Positions 9,523-18,189 are shown, counted from the stretch's first letter. The stretch: 64,000 bases of DNA from an uncultured Eubacteriales bacterium (GCA_900315585.1 OMZP01000009.1:35125-99124); one strand, 5' to 3'. Numbers and translations are program-made. Notes: generated by a model not told the origin, from the sequence alone.

Positions 9523-10482
9523 ATGGGTCACACGGACGACGCATACGCGGCGATGCTCTTGACGATGGCGCTGTCGCCGAACAAGGAGGAGTACGCCAGA
9601 CCCCTGAGCACGGCGGAGTTCCGCCGCTTCGAGGCCGCGGCGCGGGAATCGCAGTTTCACGGCATTGGCAAGCTGATGGACATGGACATCAGCGGCCTGA
9701 TGATCTACCTGAACCTCACCGAGGAGGAGGCTTACCGCGCCTTCACGCTGCTGCACCGGGGCGTGCAGCTCTCCTACGCGCTGGAGGGCTTCGCCGCCCA
9801 GGGCATCGAGGTGGTGACCCAGTACGACGGGGACTATCCGGACCGCCTGCGCCGCAAGCTGGGCGCGGGGGCCCCGCCGGCGTTCTACCGCTGCGGCAAC
9901 ATGGCGCTTCTGGACCGGCCTGCGGTGGCCATCGTGGGCATCAGCGGCGTCAGGACCACACCCCAGATCCGCGCTGCCATCGAGACGCTGGTGCGCGGTG
10001 CGGTGGCCCAGGGCTACGGCATCCTCACCGGCGGGGAGCCGGGGGTGTCCCACATGGCGGCGCAGCTGGTGGCGGAGCTGGGCGGGAGCCTGGTGAACAT
10101 CCTGGGCGGCGGCATGCGGGAGCACCTCGCGGACGACGGCATCGCCCTGCTGGTGGCGGGCGGCAACGGCCTCGTGCTCTCCCTGGAGCACCCGGACGCC
10201 ATGTTCACCGTCAGCCACGCCATCGCCCGGAACCGCGTATTGTTCGCCCTCGCCGACGCCGCCTTTGTGTTCAACACCGACGGGCGCCGGGGCGAGCAGG
10301 AGGCCCTGCAGAGCCGCACCTGCGACTGGATCTACGCCTGGGAGGACTTCCCGGCCAACCAGCCGCTCATCGCCCGGGGTGCGACCCCCTTCGGCCCCCT
10401 CAACGAAGAGGAGCTCCGGAAGATCAGCCGCCACTGGGTCAGCTCCCGCTCCCAGCAGATGAACATGTTTGACCTGTTGTAA
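9523..10482 (+). CDS. DprA/Smf-like Rossmann-fold protein (divergent)
   Basis: A 319-residue protein with an N-terminal helical region and a DprA-like Rossmann core: VAIVGISGVRTTP, then GILTGGEPGVSHMAA, LGGSLVNILGGG and a C-terminal SRNR-like IARNRVLFALADA. DprA proteins bind single-stranded DNA and load RecA during transformation. Here the usual GSR and SGLARGID-type phosphate-loop residues are altered, so it may be a sub-family with a different ligand. The start ATG 9523 follows AGGGGGTG; the long in-frame extension upstream runs through repeat H3 and is not real. It has no neighbouring topA or other competence gene. Confidence 0.65.
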   Translation: MGHTDDAYAAMLLTMALSPNKEEYARPLSTAEFRRFEAAARESQFHGIGKLMDMDISGLMIYLNLTEEEAYRAFTLLHRGVQLSYALEGFAAQGIEVVTQYDGDYPDRLRRKLGAGAPPAFYRCGNMALLDRPAVAIVGISGVRTTPQIRAAIETLVRGAVAQGYGILTGGEPGVSHMAAQLVAELGGSLVNILGGGMREHLADDGIALLVAGGNGLVLSLEHPDAMFTVSHAIARNRVLFALADAAFVFNTDGRRGEQEALQSRTCDWIYAWEDFPANQPLIARGATPFGPLNEEELRKISRHWVSSRSQQMNMFDLL

Positions 10483-10566
10483 TACTAAATTCCATCTAAT
10501 CCATGCACATCTGCGGGTGCCTTTTTTGCCCTGGCTGTGCTTCGCTTCAGTCAACGATGTAAAGAC

Positions 10567-10597
10567 ATGACCACCGGCCTGGCCGGTGGTCATGCTC
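10567..10597. terminator. Bidirectional hairpin between convergent genes
   Basis: CATGACCACCGGCC and GGCCGGTGGTCATG form a perfect 14-bp stem with no more than a short loop. It lies between the convergent DprA-like gene and dapA, with T-rich sequence on the reverse-strand side, so it probably ends the dapA transcript. Confidence 0.7.
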
Positions 10598-10600
10598 ATT

Positions 10601-11485
10601 CTACAAAACTCCCAACCCCTCCATGACCTCCCTCAGCCGCGCCTGTTTGTCCTCGGCCAGCGGGCAGAGGGGGAGCCGGAGGGTGTTTTCAATCCTGCCC
10701 ATCATGGCCAGCGCCGCCTTCACCGGGATGGGGTTGACCTCGGAAAACAGCGCGTCGATCAGCGGCAGGAGCCTCATCTGCGCCTCCAGGCTGCGCTTTG
10801 TCTCGCCCCGCAGCCAGTCCGCCGCCAGCGCGTGCATTGGGGCGGGGATGACGTTGGCGGCCACGGAGATCACGCCCCGTGCGCCCAGGGCCATGGCGGG
10901 CACCACCTGGCCGTCGTTGCCGCTGTACACAGCCACGCCCTCGCCGCAGACCTGCGCCAGCTCCGTCATCTGCTTAAGATTCCCGGAGGCCTCCTTCACG
11001 GCGCAGAGGTTCGGGTGCTTCGCCAGCTCCGCCACCACCTCCGGCGCAAGGTTCAGCCCCGTGCGCCCCGGCACGTTGTACAGGATGATGGGCAATTCCA
11101 CGCTGTCGGCCACGGCCAGGTAGTGGGCGATCAGGCCCTCCCGGCTGGCCTTGTTGTAATAGGGCGTCACCACCAGCAGCGCGTCCGCGCCCAGGCGCTG
11201 GGCCTCCACGGACAGGGCCACGGCCTTCCTCGTGTCGTTCGCGCCGGTGCCCACGATCAGCGGCACCCGGCCCCCGCAGCGCGCCGCGGCGCATTCGACG
11301 ACGGCGCTGCGCTCGCTGCCGGAGAGCGTGGACGGCTCGCCGGTGGTGCCCAGCACCACCAGGGCGTCCACGCCGCTGTCCAGCTGCCAGTCGATCAGGC
11401 TTTCCAGCGCGTCGTAGTCCACCCGATTCCCCTTGAACGGCGTCACCAGCGCCGTGCCGCAGCCGTAGAACAGGTTTCCATGCAT
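10601..11485 (-). CDS. dapA: 4-hydroxy-tetrahydrodipicolinate synthase
   Basis: A 294-residue class I aldolase-family enzyme that condenses pyruvate with aspartate semialdehyde, the first committed step to diaminopimelate, lysine and spore dipicolinate. Family marks are GTTGEPSTL near residue 45, the YNVPGRTG block with its catalytic Tyr, and the Schiff-base Lys in AVKEASGNL. ATG 11485 is chosen because AAGGAGGT (11492-11499) lies 6 nt upstream; a GTG at 11506 would bury that site in the coding region. It is the last gene of a probable five-gene leftward transcript. Confidence 0.95.
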   Translation of the reverse strand: MHGNLFYGCGTALVTPFKGNRVDYDALESLIDWQLDSGVDALVVLGTTGEPSTLSGSERSAVVECAAARCGGRVPLIVGTGANDTRKAVALSVEAQRLGADALLVVTPYYNKASREGLIAHYLAVADSVELPIILYNVPGRTGLNLAPEVVAELAKHPNLCAVKEASGNLKQMTELAQVCGEGVAVYSGNDGQVVPAMALGARGVISVAANVIPAPMHALAADWLRGETKRSLEAQMRLLPLIDALFSEVNPIPVKAALAMMGRIENTLRLPLCPLAEDKQARLREVMEGLGVL

Positions 11486-11551
11486 CAAAAAACCTCCTTC
11501 CCGCACGGTTCATACTATGCGGGAGAGGGAGGAAAAGAAGAAGCGAGGACG

Positions 11552-12349
11552 CTAGGGTTTCGGCCGCCTTGCCAATAACTCCGCAATGAAGGCGTTGGGC
11601 TTCGCGGTGATCTCCGCCCATCCGGTGCTGAACCCGGCGCGAAGGGCGTTGCGCACGGAGCGAATGTTGGACCAGGCGGCGCAGTAGAACGGCACGATCT
11701 CCCGCTCCAGGCATTCCCGGGCCAGCCGGTTGGTGAGAGCCGAGGCGATTCCCCGGCGGCGGTATTCCGGCAGCACGTCGATGCCGATCTGCCACATGGT
11801 GTCGCAGTCCGCGGAGCAGCCCGCGAGGCCGACCAGCCGGTCCCCGTCATACGCGCCCAAGCCCAGCACGTCCCGCTCCGGGTGGGCCAGGCCCAGCGCG
11901 TTGCTCCACTGGGGCAGGTAGAGCGGGGCAAAGTCCGCCGGCCCCAGCAGGCGCAGGTCATAGGCGCAATCCGGCCGGAAGGCCAGGACGCGATCCACGT
12001 CCGGCAGGAAGTATTCCGCCATGAAGCACACGCGGGCGTCATAGGGCGCGAGGAGCTCGTTCAAAGCGTACAGCCCTGGCGTCTCAAAGCAGCGGGCGGG
12101 GCTGGGCATGGATGCGATGAACCGCTCGACGCCGGGAATCAGCTCGGGTGCGCAGCAGGCCACCACGTTCGATCCATAGGACACGAGGTCGCAGAGATGG
12201 GGCAGGGCCAGATAGCGCCGGGCGTTCGGGGATGCCAGGGATTCGTGGACGCGGCTCACAGGGCTTGTGAAGTCAGACGCGTCGCAGGAGCAATCGAAGG
12301 CGGACTGCTCCTGCGCGATTTCAAGGATTCTTTGGTTGTTCAGGGACAT
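11552..12349 (-). CDS. GNAT-family N-acetyltransferase
   Basis: A 265-residue protein whose C-terminal half is a GNAT domain: a beta-strand WQIGIDVLPEYRRRGIASAL carries the acetyl-CoA pyrophosphate loop R-R-R-G-I-A, followed by the CAAWSNIRSVRNALRAGF segment. The N-terminal half is not recognisable and may set substrate choice. Start 12349 has AAGGAG 6 nt upstream; the earlier in-frame ATG lacks spacing. It follows a second GNAT gene by 24 nt. Substrate unknown. Confidence 0.8.
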   Translation of the reverse strand: MSLNNQRILEIAQEQSAFDCSCDASDFTSPVSRVHESLASPNARRYLALPHLCDLVSYGSNVVACCAPELIPGVERFIASMPSPARCFETPGLYALNELLAPYDARVCFMAEYFLPDVDRVLAFRPDCAYDLRLLGPADFAPLYLPQWSNALGLAHPERDVLGLGAYDGDRLVGLAGCSADCDTMWQIGIDVLPEYRRRGIASALTNRLARECLEREIVPFYCAAWSNIRSVRNALRAGFSTGWAEITAKPNAFIAELLARRPKP

Positions 12350-12373
12350 GGCGCGCTCCTTCATGCGATCCGG

Positions 12374-13189
12374 TCACTTTTCCGTCGGGTTGATGTCCAC
12401 GCCGGGATAGCGCATCAGCAGCTCCGTCTGCTTGAAGCCGCACTTTTCCATCAGCTTCAGCACGTGGGGGATGCGGGCGCGAACGTTGGCCTCGGCGCAG
12501 AACAGCCGCGCCTTTTCAAACTCCTCGCAGGCCAGACCCAGCATGCAGGTGCCCACGCCCATGCGCCGCCAACGCTTGCTGGTCTGAATGTAGCCGATGA
12601 TGCCGGCGTAGCTCTCCCGCCAGATCAATATCTCCCCGGCCATGCCCGTGGGGGACACGGTGAGGATGCGGGTGAAGCCCTCCCGGTCGATGTAACTGCG
12701 GAGCCAGGAAAAGTCATGGTCGGTGTTGTAGAGCTCGTTGTAACGCTCCAGAAAGTACTTCTGCTCCGTGGCGTCGCTCAGGTCGTCCTTCACCACCACG
12801 CACCCGGCGGGCAGCTTGTAGTCGCAGGCGAAGGGCAGTCGAAGCTGCATCTGCACCAGCCCGTCGTTGTCCTTGAAGCCCATGGGCGCGAGGCTCTCCA
12901 GCATCTCGTCGTCGTCCGGGTCGCAGCGGGTGTACAGGCGGCAGAACTTGCCGGAGGCGTTGCAGATCTCCCGCCCCCGGGCCACCGCCGCGCCCAGCAG
13001 CGCGTCCGGAATGGGGCTGCCCTCCAGCTGCAGGCGCACCTGCAGCGGCCGCGCCGGATAGAGGGACGGGTTGTCGTCCTGGTAGATGGTGCAGGCGCCC
13101 AGCTGCGCGCCGCTGTACTCGTCGATGGCCAGGAACGTGTTTTCCACCGGCTGCCCGTCCACGGGCTCTCTGGAATGTCGAAGCATCAT
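12374..13189 (-). CDS. GNAT-family N-acetyltransferase
   Basis: A 271-residue protein with a C-terminal GNAT domain: GIIGYIQTSKRWRRMGVG contains the acetyl-CoA loop R-R-M-G-V-G, followed by NVRARIPHVLKLMEKCGF. The N-terminal part (residues 1-150) resembles a degenerate second acyltransferase fold but I cannot confirm this. GAGG lies 9 nt before ATG 13189. It sits 33 nt after the MazG-like gene and 24 nt before the next GNAT gene, so cotranscription is likely. The pair may be an old duplication, but the sequences have diverged strongly. Confidence 0.8.
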   Translation of the reverse strand: MMLRHSREPVDGQPVENTFLAIDEYSGAQLGACTIYQDDNPSLYPARPLQVRLQLEGSPIPDALLGAAVARGREICNASGKFCRLYTRCDPDDDEMLESLAPMGFKDNDGLVQMQLRLPFACDYKLPAGCVVVKDDLSDATEQKYFLERYNELYNTDHDFSWLRSYIDREGFTRILTVSPTGMAGEILIWRESYAGIIGYIQTSKRWRRMGVGTCMLGLACEEFEKARLFCAEANVRARIPHVLKLMEKCGFKQTELLMRYPGVDINPTEK

Positions 13190-13222
13190 AGTGGGGTACC
13201 TCTTGGTTCGTATTGAAGCGCG

Positions 13223-13579
13223 TTAACGCTTCGGGTTGTATTCCTTGGGCGGGCGATGGTCCACGATGTCGATCTTGCGCAGCACCTGCCCGGTCACGTC
13301 GATATTCAGCGTCCGCGCCAGCTGCAAGCCGTACATCATCACGTCGGCGAATTCCTCGGCGATCAGGGCCACCCGCTCCGGGTCCTGGCCCGCCATCAGC
13401 GCGTCCACGTCCTCCGGGTTCAGCCACTGGAAGTGCTCCAGCAGCTCGCTCATTTCCACGGTCATGGCCATGGCCACGTGCTGGGGGTTCTGAACGCCTT
13501 CCACGCCCCAGCCCTTTCTGAGGCACAGCTGGTGCACAGCCTCCTTCAGCTGGGCAATCGAGGTGTTGCTGTCATTCAT
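13223..13579 (-). CDS. MazG-like nucleotide pyrophosphohydrolase
   Basis: A 118-residue all-helical protein of the MazG/dCTPase superfamily, which hydrolyses NTPs or dNTPs to monophosphate and pyrophosphate, often cleaning the nucleotide pool. The metal-binding Glu/Asp pattern is present: EMSELLEHFQW and EEFADVMMY. Start ATG 13579 overlaps the end of the alkD-like gene by 8 nt, implying translational coupling. Pairing with a DNA alkylation repair gene supports a house-cleaning role against damaged nucleotides; the exact substrate is unknown. Confidence 0.82.
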   Translation of the reverse strand: MNDSNTSIAQLKEAVHQLCLRKGWGVEGVQNPQHVAMAMTVEMSELLEHFQWLNPEDVDALMAGQDPERVALIAEEFADVMMYGLQLARTLNIDVTGQVLRKIDIVDHRPPKEYNPKR

Positions 13580-14297
13580 GGCGCTTTTCAACCTTTCTGC
13601 GCAGGGTCATCAGCATGGCCTTGTTGTCGTCCGAGACCCGGTAGGATTCCCGCAGCTTCTGGATGGCCTTGTTGTGGGTGAAGTCGTCCCAGAGGTTTTC
13701 CTTTAAAATCGCGAGGGCGGCCTCCGGCGCGTGGAGGTACAGCGTCGCCAGGCCCCATGCCGCGCCCATCCGGGCGTAGTAGCCAGGGTGGGCAAAGCCG
13801 CGATAGACGGCCATGGTCCCGTCGAGGTACGGCGCGTCGTGGAAATAGTTCATCAGCATGATGAGGCCGAACCGCTTGCGAAACTCGATGTCGCTCTCGG
13901 CGCAGGCCTTCACGAAGGCGAACAAAGCGTCTTTTTCATCGTTCTTCACCCGGTAGGAGGAACAGAAGCCGTCGCACACCGCCCAGTTGTCGATATGGGG
14001 GAGGAACGCCTCCGTCAGGGCCAGCTTTTCGTCGATAGCGCACTTCGCGCCGCCCAGCACGTAGCCGTGTAGCAGCTTCATCTCGTAGATCTGGCTGTCC
14101 CGGCTGGCCTCGATAAACGCCCGCCAGTCGCCCTTTAGCAGCTCCTTCGCCACGCTCCTGAGCTTCGGCACCCGCACGCCCAGCATCGCTGTATCGGAGC
14201 CGGGGATCAGGGCCGCGCTGAAATCCCGATAGCCGCCGTCGGCCAGCGCCGCCAGGCGCTTCACGAGGGCGTCCGTGTCGAACGGGGGAGCCTGCAT
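13572..14297 (-). CDS. AlkD-like DNA alkylation repair protein (HEAT-repeat)
   Basis: A 241-residue protein built of HEAT-like helical repeats, matching the AlkD/DNA alkylation repair family that excises positively charged alkylated bases. Recognisable blocks are LGVRVPKLRSVAKEL, the IDNWAVCD catalytic-region motif with its Trp and Asp, and FRKRFGLIMLMNYF. Start 14297 is preceded by GAGGTGATA; the longer frame to 14357 has no ribosome site. It is the first gene of the leftward alkD-mazG-GNAT-GNAT-dapA run and overlaps the next gene. Confidence 0.85.
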   Translation of the reverse strand: MQAPPFDTDALVKRLAALADGGYRDFSAALIPGSDTAMLGVRVPKLRSVAKELLKGDWRAFIEASRDSQIYEMKLLHGYVLGGAKCAIDEKLALTEAFLPHIDNWAVCDGFCSSYRVKNDEKDALFAFVKACAESDIEFRKRFGLIMLMNYFHDAPYLDGTMAVYRGFAHPGYYARMGAAWGLATLYLHAPEAALAILKENLWDDFTHNKAIQKLRESYRVSDDNKAMLMTLRRKVEKRHE

Positions 14298-14434
14298 AAA
14301 TATCACCTCATATACAATGTATAGTTTATGACGGATGGCGTCGATTGTCAAGCGCATAGTTTTTACAGCAATCGCTTGAAACCTTTACCCGGAGAAATGA
14401 TAATATATGTATCTTTGAAAGGGGAGGCACGGGC

Positions 14435-15271
14435 ATGGCGGCAACGGGACCCTATATGCTTGCGGCGATGGACATGGACGGCACGCTGCTCAACACGGAC
14501 CATCGCTTCACGCCCTACACCGTCCGGGCGCTGGAGAAGGCGGCGCGGGCGGGGAAGGCGCTGGCGTTCTGCACGGGCCGCTGCCTGTCCGAGCTCTGGG
14601 CTCACTTCGAGGCCGTGCCCGCCATCGGCTACGCCATCGGGGAAAACGGCGGCTGCCTGTACGACGTGAAGGCGAAGAAGGTGCTCTACCAGCTGGCCAT
14701 GAAGCGGGAAACGGCCATGGCGATGCTGGACCTGGCCATGGAGTACGACGTGATCCCCCAGTGCTTCATGTCCGGGCAGTCCTATATGCAGCTCAAGCGC
14801 ATGGAGGACCTGGCGCCCCACCACGTGGCGGACTACGAGGCGGTGTTCAGGGCCGGGACGATCTTTGTGGACGACGTGATCTCCATGGCCCGCGACCGGG
14901 ACGACGTGGAGAAGATCAACATCTACTTCGCCCGGGCCGAGGACAAGGCCGACTTTAACCGGCGCTCGAAGGACCTGGACCTGTTCATCGCGGATTCCCT
15001 GGGCTACGGCTACGAGGCATCGCCCCGGGAGGCCACGAAGTCCGCGGGGCTTGCGCGCCTGTGCGAGCACCTGGGCATCCCCATCGGCCAGAGCCTGGCC
15101 ATCGGCGACGGCGGCAACGACGTGGACCTGATGCGCGCGGCGGGGCTGTCCGTGGCCATGGGCAACGCCACCGAGGCCGTGAAGGCGGCGGCGGACGCGG
15201 TCACCGAGGACTGCGACCACGACGGCGCTGCCAAGGCGGTGCTGAGGTACATGCTGGGGGAGGACGTTTGA
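14435..15271 (+). CDS. HAD-superfamily (Cof-type) sugar/nucleotide phosphatase
   Basis: A 278-residue Cof/YidA-type HAD hydrolase. Motif I DMDGTLLN begins at about residue 13, motif II is FCTGR, and motif III/IV is the SLAIGDGGNDVDLMRAAG block, with a large C2 cap domain between. The family dephosphorylates sugar phosphates, FMN or related small molecules; the substrate cannot be inferred. Start ATG follows GGGGAGG. It is divergent from the alkD-led operon. The following hexapeptide transferase gene may share its transcript. Confidence 0.88.
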   Translation: MAATGPYMLAAMDMDGTLLNTDHRFTPYTVRALEKAARAGKALAFCTGRCLSELWAHFEAVPAIGYAIGENGGCLYDVKAKKVLYQLAMKRETAMAMLDLAMEYDVIPQCFMSGQSYMQLKRMEDLAPHHVADYEAVFRAGTIFVDDVISMARDRDDVEKINIYFARAEDKADFNRRSKDLDLFIADSLGYGYEASPREATKSAGLARLCEHLGIPIGQSLAIGDGGNDVDLMRAAGLSVAMGNATEAVKAAADAVTEDCDHDGAAKAVLRYMLGEDV

Positions 15272-15296
15272 CAGACGGGGTGCCCTATCGGCGCTG

Positions 15297-15404
15297 CGCG
15301 CCACTTCCCCATTGCGATGGGGAAGCTTTTGGCGGATCACGCCATCCCAGCCTCCCTGCCGCAGCGGGGAGGTGCCCGCAAAGCGGGCGGTGGGGCGCTT
15401 CAAG
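15297..15404. repeat. Intergenic hairpin cluster
   Basis: Contains CTTCCCCATTGCGATGGGGAAG (a perfect stem with a GC loop) and a GCCTCCCTGCCGCAGCGGGGAGG hairpin followed by GCCCGCAAAGCGGGC. The first hairpin is shared with the terminator at 18080. It separates the HAD gene from the next gene by 170 bp. Confidence 0.6.
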
Positions 15405-15441
15405 CGAACACGAACGACATCAATATCAGGAGGCGAATATC

Positions 15442-16113
15442 ATGCACACGCAGCTTGAAATCAGGAACCTTTTCGACCTGGACCACACCATCGCCGCGGC
15501 GCTGTTCGACGGCAAGACCTATCCCTGGGAGGTGCTGAAGGACATCAAGGCCTTCATCCTCACCCTGGGCCCGACCCTGGACGCGGCGGCCTTCGACCAT
15601 CCCGCCGAGGACATCTGGATCGCCAAGGACGCCAAGGTGGCCCCGTCCGCCTGCCTGAACGGCCCGCTGATCATCGACAGCGGCGCGGAGATCCGCCAGT
15701 GCGCCTTCGTGCGCGGCAGCGCCATCGTGGGCAAGAACGCCGTGGTGGGCAACTCCTGCGAGCTGAAGAACTGCGTGCTGTTTGACAACGTGCAGGTGCC
15801 CCACTTCAACTACGTGGGCGACTCCGTGCTGGGCTACAAGAGCCACATGGGCGCGGGCAGCGTCACCAGCAACGTCAAGTCCGACAAGAAGAACATCGTC
15901 ATCCACTCCGGCTCGGGCATTGAGACCGGCCTCAGGAAGATCGGCGCGATGCTGGGCGACCGGGTGGAGGTCGGCTGCAACAGCGTGCTGAATCCCGGCA
16001 CGATCATCGGCCGCGATTCCATCGTCTATCCCACCTCCTGCGTCCGCGGCGTCGTGCCCGAAAAGCACATCTACAAGCGTGGCGAGGGCTGCGTGGAGCG
16101 GATCATGGACTGA
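15442..16113 (+). CDS. Left-handed beta-helix (hexapeptide) acyl/nucleotidyl transferase-like protein
   Basis: A 223-residue protein whose residues 60-200 are hexapeptide repeats (IWIAKD, APSACL, PLIIDS, AIVGKN, AVVGNS and so on) folding as a left-handed beta-helix like the C-terminal domain of GlmU and related UDP-GlcNAc pyrophosphorylases. NYVGDSVLG and GAGSVTSNVKSDKKN resemble the GlmU acetyltransferase segment. The nucleotidyltransferase domain is absent, so it may be a stand-alone glucosamine-1-phosphate or other sugar acetyltransferase. Start has CAGGAGGCG upstream. Substrate not certain. Confidence 0.75.
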   Translation: MHTQLEIRNLFDLDHTIAAALFDGKTYPWEVLKDIKAFILTLGPTLDAAAFDHPAEDIWIAKDAKVAPSACLNGPLIIDSGAEIRQCAFVRGSAIVGKNAVVGNSCELKNCVLFDNVQVPHFNYVGDSVLGYKSHMGAGSVTSNVKSDKKNIVIHSGSGIETGLRKIGAMLGDRVEVGCNSVLNPGTIIGRDSIVYPTSCVRGVVPEKHIYKRGEGCVERIMD

Positions 16114-16135
16114 TCTGTCCCGCTCCGGAAACCGG

Positions 16136-16271
16136 GAGGCTGTCTCAAAACACTTGCGACGTTTTGATCAACGCCGTAGGGGCGGCATTAATGCCGCCCG
16201 CGGACGCCAATAATGGCGTCCCTACGGTGGAAATTGAACCGTCAATGGTATTTTGAGACAGCTCTTTTTTT
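16136..16271. repeat. MITE-like element, TIR type GGCTGTCTCAAAA, copy 2, doubles as terminator
   Basis: Terminal inverted repeats GAGGCTGTCTCAAAA (16136-16150) and TTTTGAGACAGCTC (16251-16264) enclose two palindromes, GGGGCGGCATTAATGCCGCC and GGACGCCAATAATGGCGTCC. TTTTTTT follows the right end, giving a good intrinsic terminator for the upstream gene on the + strand. Confidence 0.85.
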
Positions 16272-16278
16272 CTTCCGC

Positions 16279-16317
16279 TGTAACCTCCGTCCCCACCCAA
16301 ACGTCTTATAGGTGAAG
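16279..16317 (+). promoter_or_regulatory. Predicted ECF-type promoter of the first sigma operon
   Basis: TGTAACCT (16279-16286), 19 bases, then TTATAGGTGAAG (16306-16317). The same two blocks with exactly the same spacing precede the other ECF gene at 31340. The AAC core at -35 is typical of ECF promoters, suggesting autoregulation. Confidence 0.7.
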
Positions 16318-16343
16318 CTTCAGGAACAAAGGAGCATGGTACC

Positions 16344-16820
16344 ATGACCAGCGAGGAATTTGCCCGCCGGGTGGAGGCACTGAGGCCGACGCTCTACCGG
16401 GTGTGCCGGGCGCAGCTGTCGGCGGAGGCGGATCGGGAGGACGCGATCCAGGAGGCAGTGTTTCGGGCGTGGCGCAGGCAGAACAGCCTGCGGGATGAGA
16501 GCTGCTTCAACCCCTGGTTCATCCGCATCCTGATCAACGCCTGCCGGGACATCCAGCGCCAGCACCGGCGCGTGCTGCCGATGGAAGCGCCGCCGGTGCC
16601 GCCGCCAAAGGACGATCCACGGCTTCAGGCACTGCGCGACGCGATGGACGCCCTGGAGGAGCGGCAGCGGCTGTGCCTGCTGCTGCACCACATCGAGGGC
16701 TACTCGGTGAAGGAGGTGGCGGCGATGCTGCACCTCGGCGAGAGCGCCGTGAAGCTGCGGCTGATGCGCGGGCGAAGGAAATTGAAGGAACTGCTGTCGG
16801 AGGAGGTGTTCGGGAAATGA
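16344..16820 (+). CDS. ECF-type RNA polymerase sigma factor
   Basis: A 158-residue sigma-70 family protein with only regions 2 and 4: AIQEAVFRAWRRQ (region 2) and the LLLHHIEGYSVKEVAAMLHLGESAVKLR helix-turn-helix region (listed in parts here). ECF factors respond to envelope or other extracytoplasmic signals through a membrane anti-sigma factor. The stop overlaps the start of the next gene (ATGA), the standard arrangement with its partner. The promoter motif shared with 31340 suggests positive autoregulation. Start ATG is preceded by AAAGGAGCATGG. Confidence 0.9.
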   Translation: MTSEEFARRVEALRPTLYRVCRAQLSAEADREDAIQEAVFRAWRRQNSLRDESCFNPWFIRILINACRDIQRQHRRVLPMEAPPVPPPKDDPRLQALRDAMDALEERQRLCLLLHHIEGYSVKEVAAMLHLGESAVKLRLMRGRRKLKELLSEEVFGK

Positions 16821-18067
16821 TCCGCGAAGAGGACTATTTGGCCGCCTTTGGCGAGCCGGACGAGGGTTTCAATCGTGCCCTGGACAACGCCCTCCGGCAG
16901 ATCTGCGCGGAGGAGGCGCGACCCAGGATGAAAAAGAAACTGTCTGTCGGACTGTTGGCGGCCGTCATTGCCATACTGACCCTGACCGGCGCGGCGCTGG
17001 CGGTGGGGCTGAACCTGTTTGGTATCTTTGGAAGGTGGGACGAACGGCTTGCGGAGCTCGCGCCCCAGGCGGAGCTTGAGACCGGGTCGCCCGGTGAGGT
17101 TGAAACGGAAAAGACCGGCAGATCTGCGGTGGAGATCGTCAACGCCTACTATGACGGCGAGAGCCTGATCGTGGCTTACACGGACGACAATGTCCGGACC
17201 TTCGAGGCCTTCACGCCCACGCCGGAAGAACTGGCAAGAATGGAAAAAGAGGAGGGGGACGCGGAGCCCTTTGAGTTGGGACCGATGGACCCCGTACAGC
17301 AGGCCTTTATCGATGCGAAGCGAGCGGGGAAGCCCTATGGCTTTGTGGAATACTCCGTGTTTGCCAGCGACCAAATGTACGCCGGAGAGGATGTCAAGAT
17401 CGAACTGCTCCCCAGCGCGGGCAGCGAGACCACGCTGGAGGACGGCAGAAGGGCGTACCTCATGGAGTTTTCGGAGGGCTTGCCGGAGGAGGCCAGGAAC
17501 CGGGATGCGCTGACGCTGCGCCTGCCCATGCTGCGCCAAGAAAGCCGCTGGTGGTTTGACGGGAAGGACTTGTATTTGCTGTCCGGCCCGCTGGACGCGG
17601 AAATGCACACCTATGAATGGATAGACGGCGAGACCCACACCGGCTATGACAGCGGCCCGGAAAAGATCGGCGAGGCCGTGGCCACGGTGAAGCGCACCCC
17701 CGCCGAGACCCGCGCCTACGCGGGGGAGGGAACGTATCACGGCGTGCCTGTCCATGTGGAGGCGACGGTGACCTCCGTCCGGGTGTCCGTCGAGATCACG
17801 GCCCAGGGCGAGGCGTTTCCGGACCCCTACGCGGTATACTTCGAGAACGGCGTAAGAGGCGGGCGCTATATCCGCTATAGTTTCTGGCTGGAGAACGAGG
17901 CAGGCAAGGCACTTAAGGTCGACGAATTATCCGTGGCAGGGAACCACGCAGCGCTGGTCTGCTATGGCGACGGCCGTCTGCCGGCGCAGCTGCGACTGAC
18001 AATCGGCGCGGAGGGTGAAGAGGTGAGCGAACCGATCCTGTTGACGCCGATCGATCAACCAGAGTGA
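16817..18067 (+). CDS. Membrane protein cotranscribed with ECF sigma (probable anti-sigma factor)
   Basis: A 416-residue protein with a short cytosolic N-terminal part (residues 1-40), one transmembrane helix (about 42-64) and a large extracellular domain rich in acidic residues. The layout and the 4-nt overlap with the sigma gene are those of an anti-sigma factor whose outer domain senses a signal. Similar DUF4179-type partners are common in Clostridia. No Zn-binding anti-sigma motif (HxxxCxxC) is visible in the N-terminal part, so binding mode is uncertain. Confidence 0.7.
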   Translation: MIREEDYLAAFGEPDEGFNRALDNALRQICAEEARPRMKKKLSVGLLAAVIAILTLTGAALAVGLNLFGIFGRWDERLAELAPQAELETGSPGEVETEKTGRSAVEIVNAYYDGESLIVAYTDDNVRTFEAFTPTPEELARMEKEEGDAEPFELGPMDPVQQAFIDAKRAGKPYGFVEYSVFASDQMYAGEDVKIELLPSAGSETTLEDGRRAYLMEFSEGLPEEARNRDALTLRLPMLRQESRWWFDGKDLYLLSGPLDAEMHTYEWIDGETHTGYDSGPEKIGEAVATVKRTPAETRAYAGEGTYHGVPVHVEATVTSVRVSVEITAQGEAFPDPYAVYFENGVRGGRYIRYSFWLENEAGKALKVDELSVAGNHAALVCYGDGRLPAQLRLTIGAEGEEVSEPILLTPIDQPE

Positions 18068-18079
18068 ACGCGCCCATAT

Positions 18080-18111
18080 GCTTCCCCATTGCGATGGGGA
18101 GGCTTTTCTTT
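18080..18111 (+). terminator. Intrinsic terminator after the first ECF operon
   Basis: CTTCCCCAT and ATGGGGAGG form a stem with a GCG-type loop, followed by CTTTTCTTT. Position is 12 bases after the stop of the anti-sigma-like gene. Confidence 0.8.
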
Positions 18112-18160
18112 AGCGTGTATGATCATTTTCATCGTTTTTATCGAAATATCGCGTTAACAC

Positions 18161-18189
18161 TTTACATATTCTTTCTATTGTGCTATAAT
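18161..18189 (+). promoter_or_regulatory. Sigma-A promoter of the first ABC importer
   Basis: TTTACA (18161-18166), 17-base spacer, TATAAT (18184-18189), 39 bases before the substrate-binding protein start. Confidence 0.8.
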
